DNA of 64,000 bases from Kitasatospora phosalacinea (lineage in GTDB: Bacteria; Actinomycetota; Actinomycetes; Streptomycetales; Streptomycetaceae): assembly GCF_030268885.1 (NCBI RefSeq), contig NZ_BSSA01000039.1:1-64000 (forward strand), written 5' to 3'. The stretch's first letter is position 1, and the number at the start of each line of letters is the position of its first letter. Shown piece after piece: positions 9,466 through 18,728 of the stretch. Made by a program: the position numbers and the translations under genes. The notes beneath the pieces were generated by a model that did no database searches, was not told the DNA's origin, and saw only the letters and a program-made list of their open reading frames with translations.

Positions 9466-12400
9466 ATGAGTTCTCACCTGACCGTCGGGCAGCGGAAGAT
9501 CGCCGCCTCGCAGCGGCCCGCCTCGGCTGCGTTCTGGGCCCGCCTCCTCGACGGGTCCCGCGCCACCGGCTTCCCGGCCGACCGCCCCGCCGCCGCCCGC
9601 ACCGGACGCACCGCCCCCGCCGCGGTGCTCGACCTCGACCCCGCGCTGAGCGAGCGGCTGACCGCCGTCAGCCGCGGCGACGCGACCACCCTGCACACGC
9701 TGCTCACCGCGGCCGCGACCGCGCTGTTGAACGCCTACACCGGGGAGTGCGACCTGGTCGTCGGGCAACCGCCGACCCTGCCCCAGCCGCTGGCCCGGAT
9801 CCTGCCGAACCGGATCGAACTGCTGGCCGACGACACCCTGAAGACCCTGCTGGGCCGTCTGAGCCGGACCACCCTGGACGTGCTCGCCCACCAGGACTAC
9901 CCGGTCGAACTGACCGGCGCCGAGGTGGAGGTGGTCGTGGCGCTGGAGGGCCTGCACGCCCCGGAGGCCGTCGAGGCGGTCGCCACCGACGTGCTGTTCC
10001 ACGTGCGGCGCACCGGGACCGGCTTCGCCCTGGACGTGCGGACGGAGGCGGAACGCTTCTCGGCGCAGAGCGCCACCCGTCTCGCCGCCCACTACGCGCG
10101 GCTGCTCACCGCGGCCCTGGCCGCTCCGGACAGCGCGCTCGCGGAGCTGGACCTGCGCACCGCGACGGACGCGGACGTGGTCGCCGCGGCCAACGACACC
10201 GCCGCGCCGTTCCCCGACGACGTGACCCTCCCCGAGCTCTTCGCCCGCACGGTGGCGGCCACCCCCGACGCCGTGGCCGTCGTGTCCGGCGACGCCTCCC
10301 TCACCTTCGCGGAACTCGACCGCGCCACCACCCGGCTGGCCCGCACCCTCCGGGAACGGGGCGTCGGCAGCGAGACCGTCGTCGGCGTCCTGGCCGAGCG
10401 GTCGGTCGAGATGCTCGTCGCCGTCATCGCCGTCCTGAAGGCCGGTGGCGCCTACCTGCCGCTCGACGTCTCGCTGCCGCCCGCCCGCATGACGTACATG
10501 CTCGAGGACAGCAAGGCGGCGATCGTCCTGGCGCAGGCCGACCGGGCCGCCCTGGTGCCGCCGTCCGTCACCGTGCTGGAGCTGTCCGCGGACACCTCCG
10601 AGGACCCCGGGGAGCCCCTGGGGGCGGGGTCCGCGACCGACGCCGCGTACGTCATCTACACCTCCGGCTCCACGGGCGCCCCCAAGGGCGTGGTGGTGGA
10701 GCACCGGAGCGTCGTCAACCGGCTGCACTGGATGCAGCGCGCGTACGCCATCGGTGCCGCCGACACGGTCCTGCAGAAGACGCCGGTCTCCTTCGACGTC
10801 TCGGTGTGGGAGCTGTTCTGGTGGCACATCGAGGGTGCGCGCGTCGCCCTGCTGGCACCGGGCGGCGAGCGCGAGCCGGAGGCCATCGTCGCCGCCGTCG
10901 AGCGGCACCGGGTCACCACCCTGCACTTCGTGCCGACCATGCTCGGCGCGTTCCTCGACTACGTGGCGGCCACCGGCTCCCGGGGACGCCTCACCTCGCT
11001 GCGCCGGGTCTTCGCCAGCGGCGAGGCCCTGGGCGCGCACCACGTGCGCCGCTTCGCGGAACTCCTCGGCCACGCCGAGCTGGTGAACCTCTACGGTCCC
11101 ACCGAGGCGACCGTGGACGTCAGCCACCACCGCACCACCGCGGACGACACCGTGGTGCCGATCGGACTGCCCATCGACAACACCCGGCTCTACGTGCTCG
11201 ACGAGCAGCGCCGCGAGCGGCCGGTGGGCCTGCCGGGCGAGCTGTACATCGCCGGCGACGGCCTGGCCCGCGGCTACCTCCACCGCGCGGAACTCACCGC
11301 CGAGCGGTTCGTGGAGAACCCCTTCGAGGGCGAGTCCCGCGCCTACCGCACCGGCGACCTCGTCCGGCGCCTGCCGGACGGATCCCTGGAGTACCTGGGC
11401 CGCAACGACTCCCAGGTGAAGCTCCGCGGCTACCGCATCGAACTCGGGGAGATCGAGCGCCGCCTCCTCGACCACCCGGGCGTCGGCGACGCCGCGGTCG
11501 TGGTGCGCACCGGCGCGGACGGCCACCAGCGACTGGTCGGCTACGCCGTGGCCGCCGGAGCCACCGGTGACCGGCCGGCCGAGCAGCAGTTGCGCGAGCA
11601 CCTCGCCGGGACGCTGCCCGAGTACATGGTCCCGGCCCGCGTCGTCGTGATGGACGCCTTCCCGCTCTCGCCCAACGGCAAGCTCGACCGGGGCGCCCTG
11701 CCGGAGCCCGCCGCCGAGGCCGTCGGCCACGTCGAGCCCCGCACCGTGAGCGAGAAGGCGCTGGCGGGCCTGATCGCCGAGGTGCTCGGCCTCGACCGGG
11801 TCGGCGTGCACGACAGCTTCTTCGCGCTCGGCGGCACCTCGATCCACTTCGTCACCGTGCTGGCCGGGGCGCGCAAGCTCGGCCTCGCCTTCACCTTCCA
11901 GCAACTCTTCGCCAACCCCACCGTCGCCGCCCTGGCGGCCGTGCTGGACGAGGGCGGCACCCGGGAGGACCTGCGCCACGAGTTCGCCCCGTTCGAGCTG
12001 ATCGGCGAGGAGGAGCGCAGCCGCCTGCCGGAGGACGTCGAGGACGCCTACCCGATGTCGATGCTCTCGGCGGGCACCATCTTCCAGAGCGAGATGACCC
12101 GGGGAAGCTCCCAGTACCACGACATCATCGGCTACCTGATCAACAGCTCCTTCGACGCCGGGGCGTTCACCGAGGCCGTGCGGATCCTGGTCGACCACAA
12201 CCCGATCTTCCGGACGAGCTACCGGCTCAGCGGCTTCCGCGACTACCTGCAGCTCGTCCACAGGTCCGTGGACCCGCCGCCGGTGTTCATCGCCGACATC
12301 CGCCACCTCGACGACGCGGCCCAGGAGGCCTGGTACGAGGAGTGGGAACGCGAGGAGAAGGCCCACGCCTTCGACTGGGAGTACCCCGGCCTCATCCGGC

Positions 12401-14670
12401 TGCACGTCCACGTCCTGCGGGACGACCTCTACCGCTACAGCATCAGCCAGCACAACTCGGCGCTGGACGGCTGGAGCATCAACCTGGTGCACACCAAGCT
12501 GTTCGAGATCTACCACGCCCTGTGCAGCGACGGCACGTACACCGGCGAGCCGGTCCCCAACCACCTGCGCAACTTCATCGGCCTGGAACAGCAGTCGATC
12601 AACTCGGCGGCGGACCGCCAGTACTGGCTCGACCGGCTGGAGGACCGCCCCCGGACCGTCATCCCGCGCCTGCGACCGCGGGACGAGGAAGCGGCCTTCG
12701 ACGTCGTCCTGCAGGACGTGCCGCTGCCGCGCGGGCTCTCCGACCGGATCGTCGCGCTGGCCGGACGCCTCGGCGTCCCGGTGAAGACCGTCCTGCTCGC
12801 CGCCCACATGAAGGTGCACGCCGTGGTGACCGGCGAGCGCGACGTCATGACCGGCTACGAGCACAGCGGCCGCCCGGAAGCCGCGGACGCCGAGAAGGCG
12901 TGCGGCCTCTTCCTCAACTCGGTGCCGATGCGGATGGAGCTCGTCGACGGCAGCTGGGAGGCGCTGATCCGGCAGGTCTACGACACCGAGACCTCCTTCC
13001 TCCCGCACCGCCGCTACCCCATGGCCAAGATGAAGCAGGACCTGCAGACCCAGGTGCCGCTGTTCGAGACCGTCTTCAACTTCACGCACTTCTACTCGTT
13101 GAAGAAGCTGCGCGAGCTGCCCGAGTTCTCCCTGCTGGACGTCCGCGCCGTGGCCATCACGGAGTTCCCGTTCCGCTCGGAGTTCTCCCGGCACTTCTAC
13201 ACCGACGAGGTGCAACTGAGCCTGCACTACCACACCGACGCGTTCGACAACGACCACATCGTGCGCATCGGCGGCTACTTCGTCGCCGCGCTCGACCGGA
13301 TGACCGCCGATCCCTCGGACTCGCACGTCTCCAGGCCGCTGCTGGGCGACGAGGAGCTCGCCGCGCTGGCGGAGTTCGGCTCCCGCCCGCTGCCGACCGT
13401 GGCCGGCAGCGGGGCCCCCGCGTCCGTCGCCGTCCTCGACCCGGCGGGCCTGCCCGCGGCCATCGGCACTCCCGGCGACATCGTCCTGGTGGACGCGGAC
13501 GGCACCCGTTCCGTCGTCGGCCGGGGACGCTGGCTCCCCACCGGCGTGCTGGAGCGGATCGTCGAGGACGCGACCGGGCCGGAGGCGCCCGCGGCGGCGG
13601 AGGCCGTCGAGGAGGCCGACGGCGAACTCTCCTCGGCCGCCCTGCGCGTGGCGGCGGTCTGGGGCGAGGTGCTCGGCATCGACCCCACGACCATCAGGCT
13701 CACCGACGACTTCTTCGAGCTCGGCGGCAACTCGCTGGCGGCGATGCGCGCGGTGATGATGCTCAACGGCCTGCTGACGATCAAGGACGTGATGCGCAAC
13801 TCCCGGCTGGGCGAGCAGGCCGACCTGGCCGAGAAGCTCGCCCAGGACGAGGGGTCCGGCGTCCTGGTGCGGCTCACGCCCGCCGACGACCGGCCCTCGG
13901 CGACCCTCGTCTGCTTCCCCTACGGTGCCGGTCACGCGGTGCACTTCCGCCCGGTCGCCGACGCGATGCGGCGCAAGGACCCCTCCTTCGCCGTGCTGGG
14001 CGTCGAACTGCCCGGCCACGACCCCAAGTCCGGTGCCGACGAGCTGAAGCCGGTCACCGACATCGCGGCCCTGGTGGTCGAGGAGCTCCTGGGCCAGGAA
14101 CGCGGCAGGATCGTCCTGTGGGGCCACTGCGTGGGCTCCGCCCTGGCCATCGAGGTGGCCCGGCTGCTGCGGGCGCGCGACGTCGCCGTGGAACACCTGT
14201 TCATCGGCGCCAAGCTGCTGTACGACGCCGCGGCCCTGCGCGAATCCATCGACTACGTCTCCTCGATGACGTACGAGGACATCAAGCACTGGCTCACCGT
14301 CGAGACCGGCTTCACGGGCTTCGACGAGCTCGGTGCCTCCTACGCCGACCTGCTGGTGCGCACCTTCCGGCACGACTCCACCAGCGCCAACGCCTACTAC
14401 CTGACCGCGTACGGAGACGGCGGGAAGACCCCCGGCGCGCCGCTCGACGTGCCGACGACGGCCGTGTACGCGGCCGACGACCCGGTCACCGCCGACTTCG
14501 CGGAGCACTACCGGGACTGGGCGCCCTTCACCGGCGTCCCGCGGATGCTGGAAATGCCCGGCGGCGGCCACTACTTCACGCGCACCCGGCCGGCCAAGGT
14601 CGTCGAGATCGTCCTGGAGACGCTCGCCGTCCGGCCCGCCTCCGCCGCCCCGAACGGAGCCGAGCGATGA
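9466..14670 (+). CDS. NRPS-3: half-C, A (Ser), PCP, variant C, PCP, Cys-type TE
   Basis: This 1734-aa terminal synthetase begins with about 235 residues resembling only the C-terminal half of a condensation domain, without an HHxxxDG. The A domain (about 248-735; FDVSVW, Asp444) reads D-V-W-H-F-S-L-V-D-K, the EntF-type L-Ser code. PCP1 (Ser792, LGGTS) follows. Then comes a C domain (about 850-1290) whose motif is HNSALDG (His996-Gly1002), with Asn replacing the catalytic second His. PCP2 (Ser1423, LGGNS) has no A domain of its own. The thioesterase (about 1470-1725) has GHCVG with Cys1555 in place of Ser, plus late Asp (AADDP) and His (GGGHYF). Known Cys-type NRPS TEs make the obafluorin beta-lactone (ObiF) and sulfazecin beta-lactam (SulM). 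Start ATG 9466 has AGGAG ten bases upstream. Confidence 0.92.
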   Translation: MSSHLTVGQRKIAASQRPASAAFWARLLDGSRATGFPADRPAAARTGRTAPAAVLDLDPALSERLTAVSRGDATTLHTLLTAAATALLNAYTGECDLVVGQPPTLPQPLARILPNRIELLADDTLKTLLGRLSRTTLDVLAHQDYPVELTGAEVEVVVALEGLHAPEAVEAVATDVLFHVRRTGTGFALDVRTEAERFSAQSATRLAAHYARLLTAALAAPDSALAELDLRTATDADVVAAANDTAAPFPDDVTLPELFARTVAATPDAVAVVSGDASLTFAELDRATTRLARTLRERGVGSETVVGVLAERSVEMLVAVIAVLKAGGAYLPLDVSLPPARMTYMLEDSKAAIVLAQADRAALVPPSVTVLELSADTSEDPGEPLGAGSATDAAYVIYTSGSTGAPKGVVVEHRSVVNRLHWMQRAYAIGAADTVLQKTPVSFDVSVWELFWWHIEGARVALLAPGGEREPEAIVAAVERHRVTTLHFVPTMLGAFLDYVAATGSRGRLTSLRRVFASGEALGAHHVRRFAELLGHAELVNLYGPTEATVDVSHHRTTADDTVVPIGLPIDNTRLYVLDEQRRERPVGLPGELYIAGDGLARGYLHRAELTAERFVENPFEGESRAYRTGDLVRRLPDGSLEYLGRNDSQVKLRGYRIELGEIERRLLDHPGVGDAAVVVRTGADGHQRLVGYAVAAGATGDRPAEQQLREHLAGTLPEYMVPARVVVMDAFPLSPNGKLDRGALPEPAAEAVGHVEPRTVSEKALAGLIAEVLGLDRVGVHDSFFALGGTSIHFVTVLAGARKLGLAFTFQQLFANPTVAALAAVLDEGGTREDLRHEFAPFELIGEEERSRLPEDVEDAYPMSMLSAGTIFQSEMTRGSSQYHDIIGYLINSSFDAGAFTEAVRILVDHNPIFRTSYRLSGFRDYLQLVHRSVDPPPVFIADIRHLDDAAQEAWYEEWEREEKAHAFDWEYPGLIRLHVHVLRDDLYRYSISQHNSALDGWSINLVHTKLFEIYHALCSDGTYTGEPVPNHLRNFIGLEQQSINSAADRQYWLDRLEDRPRTVIPRLRPRDEEAAFDVVLQDVPLPRGLSDRIVALAGRLGVPVKTVLLAAHMKVHAVVTGERDVMTGYEHSGRPEAADAEKACGLFLNSVPMRMELVDGSWEALIRQVYDTETSFLPHRRYPMAKMKQDLQTQVPLFETVFNFTHFYSLKKLRELPEFSLLDVRAVAITEFPFRSEFSRHFYTDEVQLSLHYHTDAFDNDHIVRIGGYFVAALDRMTADPSDSHVSRPLLGDEELAALAEFGSRPLPTVAGSGAPASVAVLDPAGLPAAIGTPGDIVLVDADGTRSVVGRGRWLPTGVLERIVEDATGPEAPAAAEAVEEADGELSSAALRVAAVWGEVLGIDPTTIRLTDDFFELGGNSLAAMRAVMMLNGLLTIKDVMRNSRLGEQADLAEKLAQDEGSGVLVRLTPADDRPSATLVCFPYGAGHAVHFRPVADAMRRKDPSFAVLGVELPGHDPKSGADELKPVTDIAALVVEELLGQERGRIVLWGHCVGSALAIEVARLLRARDVAVEHLFIGAKLLYDAAALRESIDYVSSMTYEDIKHWLTVETGFTGFDELGASYADLLVRTFRHDSTSANAYYLTAYGDGGKTPGAPLDVPTTAVYAADDPVTADFAEHYRDWAPFTGVPRMLEMPGGGHYFTRTRPAKVVEIVLETLAVRPASAAPNGAER

Positions 14671-15905
14671 CGACCGAAGCCCAGCGGACCGCCTTCCCGG
14701 ACCTCGCCTCCCCGGCGCAGTTCGTCCCGGAACCGCCCTACCGTGCCTGGGCCGCCATGCGGGACCTGCCGGAACTCCCCTGGCAGGACCGGCCGGACGC
14801 CCCCGGCTTCCACTCGGTGACCAGGTACGACGACACGCGGACCGTCCTGCGCGACGTCGCCACGTACAGCTCCGAGTGGGGCATGACGCTCGACAGCACG
14901 CTCGGCGTCCGCGACCCCGCGGCGGGCCTGATGATCGAGCTGACCGACAAGCCCCGGCACGCCCGGCTGCGCAAGCTCGTCACCGGCGCCCTCACCCCGC
15001 AGTTCGTCCACTCGCTGACCCCGGTCATCGAGCAGCACGCCCGGCGGCTGGCCGAGGCCGCCGTGCGGCAGGGCGAGGTCGACGCGGTCAGCACCCTCAC
15101 CGCCCCGATGCCGCGGCTGGCCATCGGCTCCATCCTCGGCATCCCCGAGGAGGACCGCGAGGGCGTCGCCGCGATGGCCAGCAGCGCCATCACCGGCACC
15201 GAGGCGGCGGGCGCCGCGGCCCCCACGCTGGCCGAGCGCCGCCGCTGCAGCGAGTCCGCCAACAACGACCTGCTGATGTACTTCGTCGAGATCATCGAGG
15301 GGGAACCGCACCGGCTGGACCCGAACGGCATGGTCCGCCGCCTGATGGACATCGAGATGGACGGCGAGCGCCTGACGACGGACGAGGTGCTGCTCAACTG
15401 CCTCAACCTGGCCATCGGCGGCTACGAGACCACGAAGAACGCCGTGGCGGCGGGCCTGTTCCGGCTCGCCACCACGCCGGGCGCCTGGCAGTGGCTGCGC
15501 GAGGACCACGGGCGGATCCCCGCGATGATCGAGGAGGTGCTCCGCTTCGACACCCCCGCCATGCACCTCATCCGCACGGTGACCCGGCCCGCCGTGCTCG
15601 GCGGGACCGAGCTCCAGGAGGGCGACACGGTCTGCGTCTGGCTCTCGGCGGCCAACCGCGACCCCCGGGTCTTCGAGGCGCCCGACGAGTTCCGGCCCGA
15701 CCGCACGCCCAACAACCACCTGTCCTTCACCATCGGACCGCACTTCTGCCTGGGCGCCGTACTGGCCCGGCTGGAGATGCGCTCGCTCTTCACCGAGCTG
15801 CTCACGCGCGCGGAGTCGGTGGAGGCCCTGTCCGGTCTGATCCGCAGGCCGTCGAACTTCATCGCCGGAATCGACCGGTTCGACATCGCGCTGCGCCCGG
15901 CCTGA
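14667..15905 (+). CDS. Cytochrome P450
   Basis: This 412-aa soluble bacterial P450 has the I-helix oxygen-activation motif GGYETT, the K-helix E-x-x-R segment (EEVLRF), and a haem-binding loop FTIGPHFCLG with the thiolate ligand Cys361. It overlaps the NRPS-3 stop by four bases (ATGA), so it is part of the peptide operon. Its likely role is hydroxylation of an amino acid, free or bound to a carrier protein, or of the released peptide. Beta-hydroxylation of Val would fit the predicted building blocks but is inference. No ferredoxin or reductase gene lies nearby, so electron partners would come from elsewhere in the genome. Confidence 0.93.
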   Translation: MTTEAQRTAFPDLASPAQFVPEPPYRAWAAMRDLPELPWQDRPDAPGFHSVTRYDDTRTVLRDVATYSSEWGMTLDSTLGVRDPAAGLMIELTDKPRHARLRKLVTGALTPQFVHSLTPVIEQHARRLAEAAVRQGEVDAVSTLTAPMPRLAIGSILGIPEEDREGVAAMASSAITGTEAAGAAAPTLAERRRCSESANNDLLMYFVEIIEGEPHRLDPNGMVRRLMDIEMDGERLTTDEVLLNCLNLAIGGYETTKNAVAAGLFRLATTPGAWQWLREDHGRIPAMIEEVLRFDTPAMHLIRTVTRPAVLGGTELQEGDTVCVWLSAANRDPRVFEAPDEFRPDRTPNNHLSFTIGPHFCLGAVLARLEMRSLFTELLTRAESVEALSGLIRRPSNFIAGIDRFDIALRPA

Positions 15906-15985
15906 TCCCACCTTCCCGGTCCGGTGCGCCCCGGAGCCCCGGCCCCGGGGCGCACCCCCGCGCCCCCAACGAGAGAGAAGAGCCA

Positions 15986-17251
15986 ATGCAGATGGAACTC
16001 CCCGCCGGCCGGGTGGTCATGGTCGGCTTCGGCAAACTGCTGCTGAACCAGATGGAACAGTTCCTGCCGGAGAACAGCGTGGTGGTGGTCGAGGACCCCG
16101 ACATCATCCGCAAGCGCGCGGTGCACGACGCCGCGGCCGACCTGCGCTGCGTCGGCTCCGTCGTCGCCGCCCCCTACCACCAGGACCTCGCCCTGGTGGC
16201 GGCCGTCGAGGAGCACCTGGCGGGAGAGCCCGTCGCCCTCGTCATCGCCGGTCTGGAGTACGGCGTCCACGGCGCGGCCGTCCTGGCCGAGCGGTTCGGG
16301 AGGCCCGGGGCGGGCGTCGGGGCCGCCGCCGTCCTCACCGACAAGCTGAGGCTCCGGGCGGCCGCTCAGGCCGGGGGGCTGCGCAACCCCGAGTGGACCG
16401 AGGTCCACGGCCCCGCGGACGCCGAGGCGTTCGCCGCCGGCGGGCCGGTCGTCCTCAAGCCCGCGAACCGGCACGCCTCGCTCGGCGTCCAGCTGCTGGA
16501 GCCGGGCGACGACATCGCCGCGGCCTGGGAGCTCACCGTGGCCGCCCAGGACGACCTGATGCTGCCCGACCGGGAGCTGGCCTGGCGCTACATGGCCGAG
16601 CGCCGCCTCCACGGTCACGAGTACAGCGTCGAGGCCCTGGTGCGCGGCGGGGACATCCTGTTCCTGAACGTCACGGACAAGCTCACCGCCGGCGGGCGCC
16701 ACCCGGTGGAGCTGGGCCACGTCGTGCCGGCCGACCTACCGGCCGACGTGCAGTGCGGCTTCGAGGAGGCCATGGCGCGCTTCGTCCGGGCGATCGGGTA
16801 CGACACCGGCATCCTGCACGCCGAGTGGATGCTCGACGAGGAGGGTCCGGTCCTCATCGAGTGCGCGGGCCGGGTGCCCGGTGACTCGATCACCTTCCTC
16901 CTCGACGCGGCGTACGGCGGCAACGTGATCCGCACCCTGGTGGAGCTCCTGGCCGGACGCAGCCCGAAGCTGCCCGCGGGCGCCCCGATGAGCGCCGCGA
17001 TCCGTTTCCTGACCGCGCCCGCGGGCACGGTCCGGGAGGTGACGGGTGTCGAGGAGGTGCGGCAGCGGACCGGTGTGCTGCGCGCCGCCGTCACGGTGGC
17101 CCCCGGCGACCGGGTGGCGGAACTGCGCTCCTCCTGGGACCGGATCGGCGAGATCATGGTGCTCGCCGCGGGTCCGGCCCAGGCCCGGACCGCCGCCGAG
17201 GACGCCGCCGCCGCCGTCCGCATCACGGTGGACGCCGAGGACGCGCGGTGA
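15986..17251 (+). CDS. ATP-grasp ligase 2
   Basis: This 421-aa ATP-grasp protein resembles the CPSase-L-chain-like ligases that acylate amino groups. The N-terminal part has a nucleotide-binding-like fold start (VVMVGFGKLLLNQ). VVLKPANRHAS is the ATP-binding lysine strand, HEYSVEALV lies mid-domain, and HAEWML and VLIECAGRVPGDS form the magnesium-binding end. A gap of 80 bases follows the P450, and a GAGAGAG purine run precedes the ATG. It is clearly different from the ATP-grasp protein at 5043, so two separate ATP-driven ligations are implied in one pathway. The gene ends by overlapping the MFS exporter start. The substrate cannot be assigned. Confidence 0.85.
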   Translation: MQMELPAGRVVMVGFGKLLLNQMEQFLPENSVVVVEDPDIIRKRAVHDAAADLRCVGSVVAAPYHQDLALVAAVEEHLAGEPVALVIAGLEYGVHGAAVLAERFGRPGAGVGAAAVLTDKLRLRAAAQAGGLRNPEWTEVHGPADAEAFAAGGPVVLKPANRHASLGVQLLEPGDDIAAAWELTVAAQDDLMLPDRELAWRYMAERRLHGHEYSVEALVRGGDILFLNVTDKLTAGGRHPVELGHVVPADLPADVQCGFEEAMARFVRAIGYDTGILHAEWMLDEEGPVLIECAGRVPGDSITFLLDAAYGGNVIRTLVELLAGRSPKLPAGAPMSAAIRFLTAPAGTVREVTGVEEVRQRTGVLRAAVTVAPGDRVAELRSSWDRIGEIMVLAAGPAQARTAAEDAAAAVRITVDAEDAR

Positions 17252-18558
17252 GCGCCGGGCAGGTGCAGGACGGCCGCGCGAACCGCCTGCGCGAGAGGCT
17301 GCTGGGCCCGGCCGTCATCCGGGGGGGCGCCGCCTTCCTCGCGATCGGGCTGATCGACGCCGTCGGCACGGGCATGTACCTCGCGGGATCGGCCCTGTTC
17401 TTCACCAGGGTCGTGGGACTGACCGCTTCCCAGGTGGGCATCGGCCTCTCGGTCGCCGGCGTGCTGGGACTCGCCGCCCAGCCGGTGATCGGATGGCTGG
17501 CGGACCGCTGGACCCCGCGCAAGCTCCTGCTGTTCCTCAACCTCTACCGGGCCTCCGGCTTCATCGCCTACGTGTTCGCCGACGACTTCCTCGGCTTCCT
17601 GCTCATCGCGGCCTTCCTCGGCGTCGGCGAGCAGGCGGTGTTCCCGATCTACCAGGCCCTCGCCGAGCAACTGGCGGGCGCGGACGGGCGCGTCGCGATG
17701 ATGGCGCGCATGCGCGTCGTGTTCAACGTCGGCTTCACCCTCGGCGGCCTGCTCGCCAGTGTCGCCATCGCGGTGGGCACCCGCGAGGCGTTCAGCGCGA
17801 TCGTGCTGGGCAACGCGGCGTCGTTCGTCGTCGCCGCCCTGCTGCTGACCCGCTTGCGGCTGCACAACCCGGCCGCCCCGGGAGGGCAGAAGGCCGAGAA
17901 GCCGCCCCTGCGGCTGGTCGCCCTGCGTGACCTCCGCTATGTGGCCGTCGCCGGGATCAACGGCGTGCTGGTCCTCCACATCGCCCTGCTCGGCATCGGC
18001 GTGCCGTTGTGGGTCAGCGAACACACCAGCGCGCCCAAGGCGCTGGTCGGGCTGCTGCTGGTGGTCAACACCGTGCTCGCCGTCCTCTTCCAGGTCCGGG
18101 CCTCGACCGGCACCGAGAACGTCGCGGGCGGCATCCGGGCGATGCACAAGGCGGCGGCGGCCCTGGTGGGAGCCTGCGCGCTGTTCGCCCTCGCGGGCGC
18201 CGACCTGCCCGTCGCCGCGGTCGTCACCGCCCTGCTCCTCGGGCTGGTCCTGCTGACCGCGGGCGAGCTCTACCAGTCCGCGGGCGGCTGGGGGCTGTCG
18301 TACGCCCTGGCTCCGGACCGCTCCCGGGCCGAGTACCTGGCCACCTTCAACCTGGGGACGAGCGCCCAGTTCGTCCTCGGCCCCACCGTCGTCACCGTCG
18401 GGGTGATCGGCAGCGGGACCGCGGGCTGGGGGGTGCTCGGCGTCGTCTTCCTGCTCGCCGGCGCGCTGGTCGGCCCGCTCGCCAGGGCCGCCGCGAAGCG
18501 GCCCGCGCTGCGCACCGAGGACCTGCCGGCGGAGACCGCCGCGGCAAGCACCGCCTGA
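17248..18558 (+). CDS. MFS transporter, probable peptide exporter
   Basis: This 436-aa major-facilitator protein has about twelve hydrophobic segments. The loop after TM2 reads GWLADRWTPRK, matching the MFS G-x-L-a-D-r-x-g-r-k/r signature. Its GTG start overlaps the stop of the second ATP-grasp gene (GTGA), making it the last gene of the NRPS operon. By position it most likely exports the peptide and may give self-resistance. No other resistance or regulatory gene was found in the operon, nor any MbtH-like gene. A strong hairpin terminator follows at 18663. Confidence 0.87.
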   Translation: MSAGQVQDGRANRLRERLLGPAVIRGGAAFLAIGLIDAVGTGMYLAGSALFFTRVVGLTASQVGIGLSVAGVLGLAAQPVIGWLADRWTPRKLLLFLNLYRASGFIAYVFADDFLGFLLIAAFLGVGEQAVFPIYQALAEQLAGADGRVAMMARMRVVFNVGFTLGGLLASVAIAVGTREAFSAIVLGNAASFVVAALLLTRLRLHNPAAPGGQKAEKPPLRLVALRDLRYVAVAGINGVLVLHIALLGIGVPLWVSEHTSAPKALVGLLLVVNTVLAVLFQVRASTGTENVAGGIRAMHKAAAALVGACALFALAGADLPVAAVVTALLLGLVLLTAGELYQSAGGWGLSYALAPDRSRAEYLATFNLGTSAQFVLGPTVVTVGVIGSGTAGWGVLGVVFLLAGALVGPLARAAAKRPALRTEDLPAETAAASTA

Positions 18559-18662
18559 CGGCGAGGACGTCCACGAGCGCCTCCCGGCAGGCCCGGCCCC
18601 GCCGCCCGCCCGCCCGGCCCCGGGCCCCGTCCCCGGACGGGGCACCGGCGGTCCGACGGAGC

Positions 18663-18718
18663 CCTGCCGGACGGTCCCGCCCCGCTTCCTCGCAGGGCGG
18701 GACCGGGCCGTCGGCAGG
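18663..18718. terminator. Bidirectional hairpin terminator
   Basis: An 11-bp perfect inner stem (CGGTCCCGCCC 18672-18682, GGGCGGGACCG 18695-18705) sits inside an outer CCTGCCG/CGGCAGG stem (18663-18669, 18712-18718). It lies between the end of the NRPS operon and the end of the convergent dehydrogenase gene, so it can serve both. Confidence 0.7.
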
Positions 18719-18728
18719 AGGCGGCCGG

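Noticed and set aside
8593..14571. Nearly 2000-codon open frame on the minus strand opposite NRPS-2 and NRPS-3
   Set aside because: It is a mirror of the GC-biased coding strand, has no recognisable domain, and overlaps genes with clear NRPS motifs.
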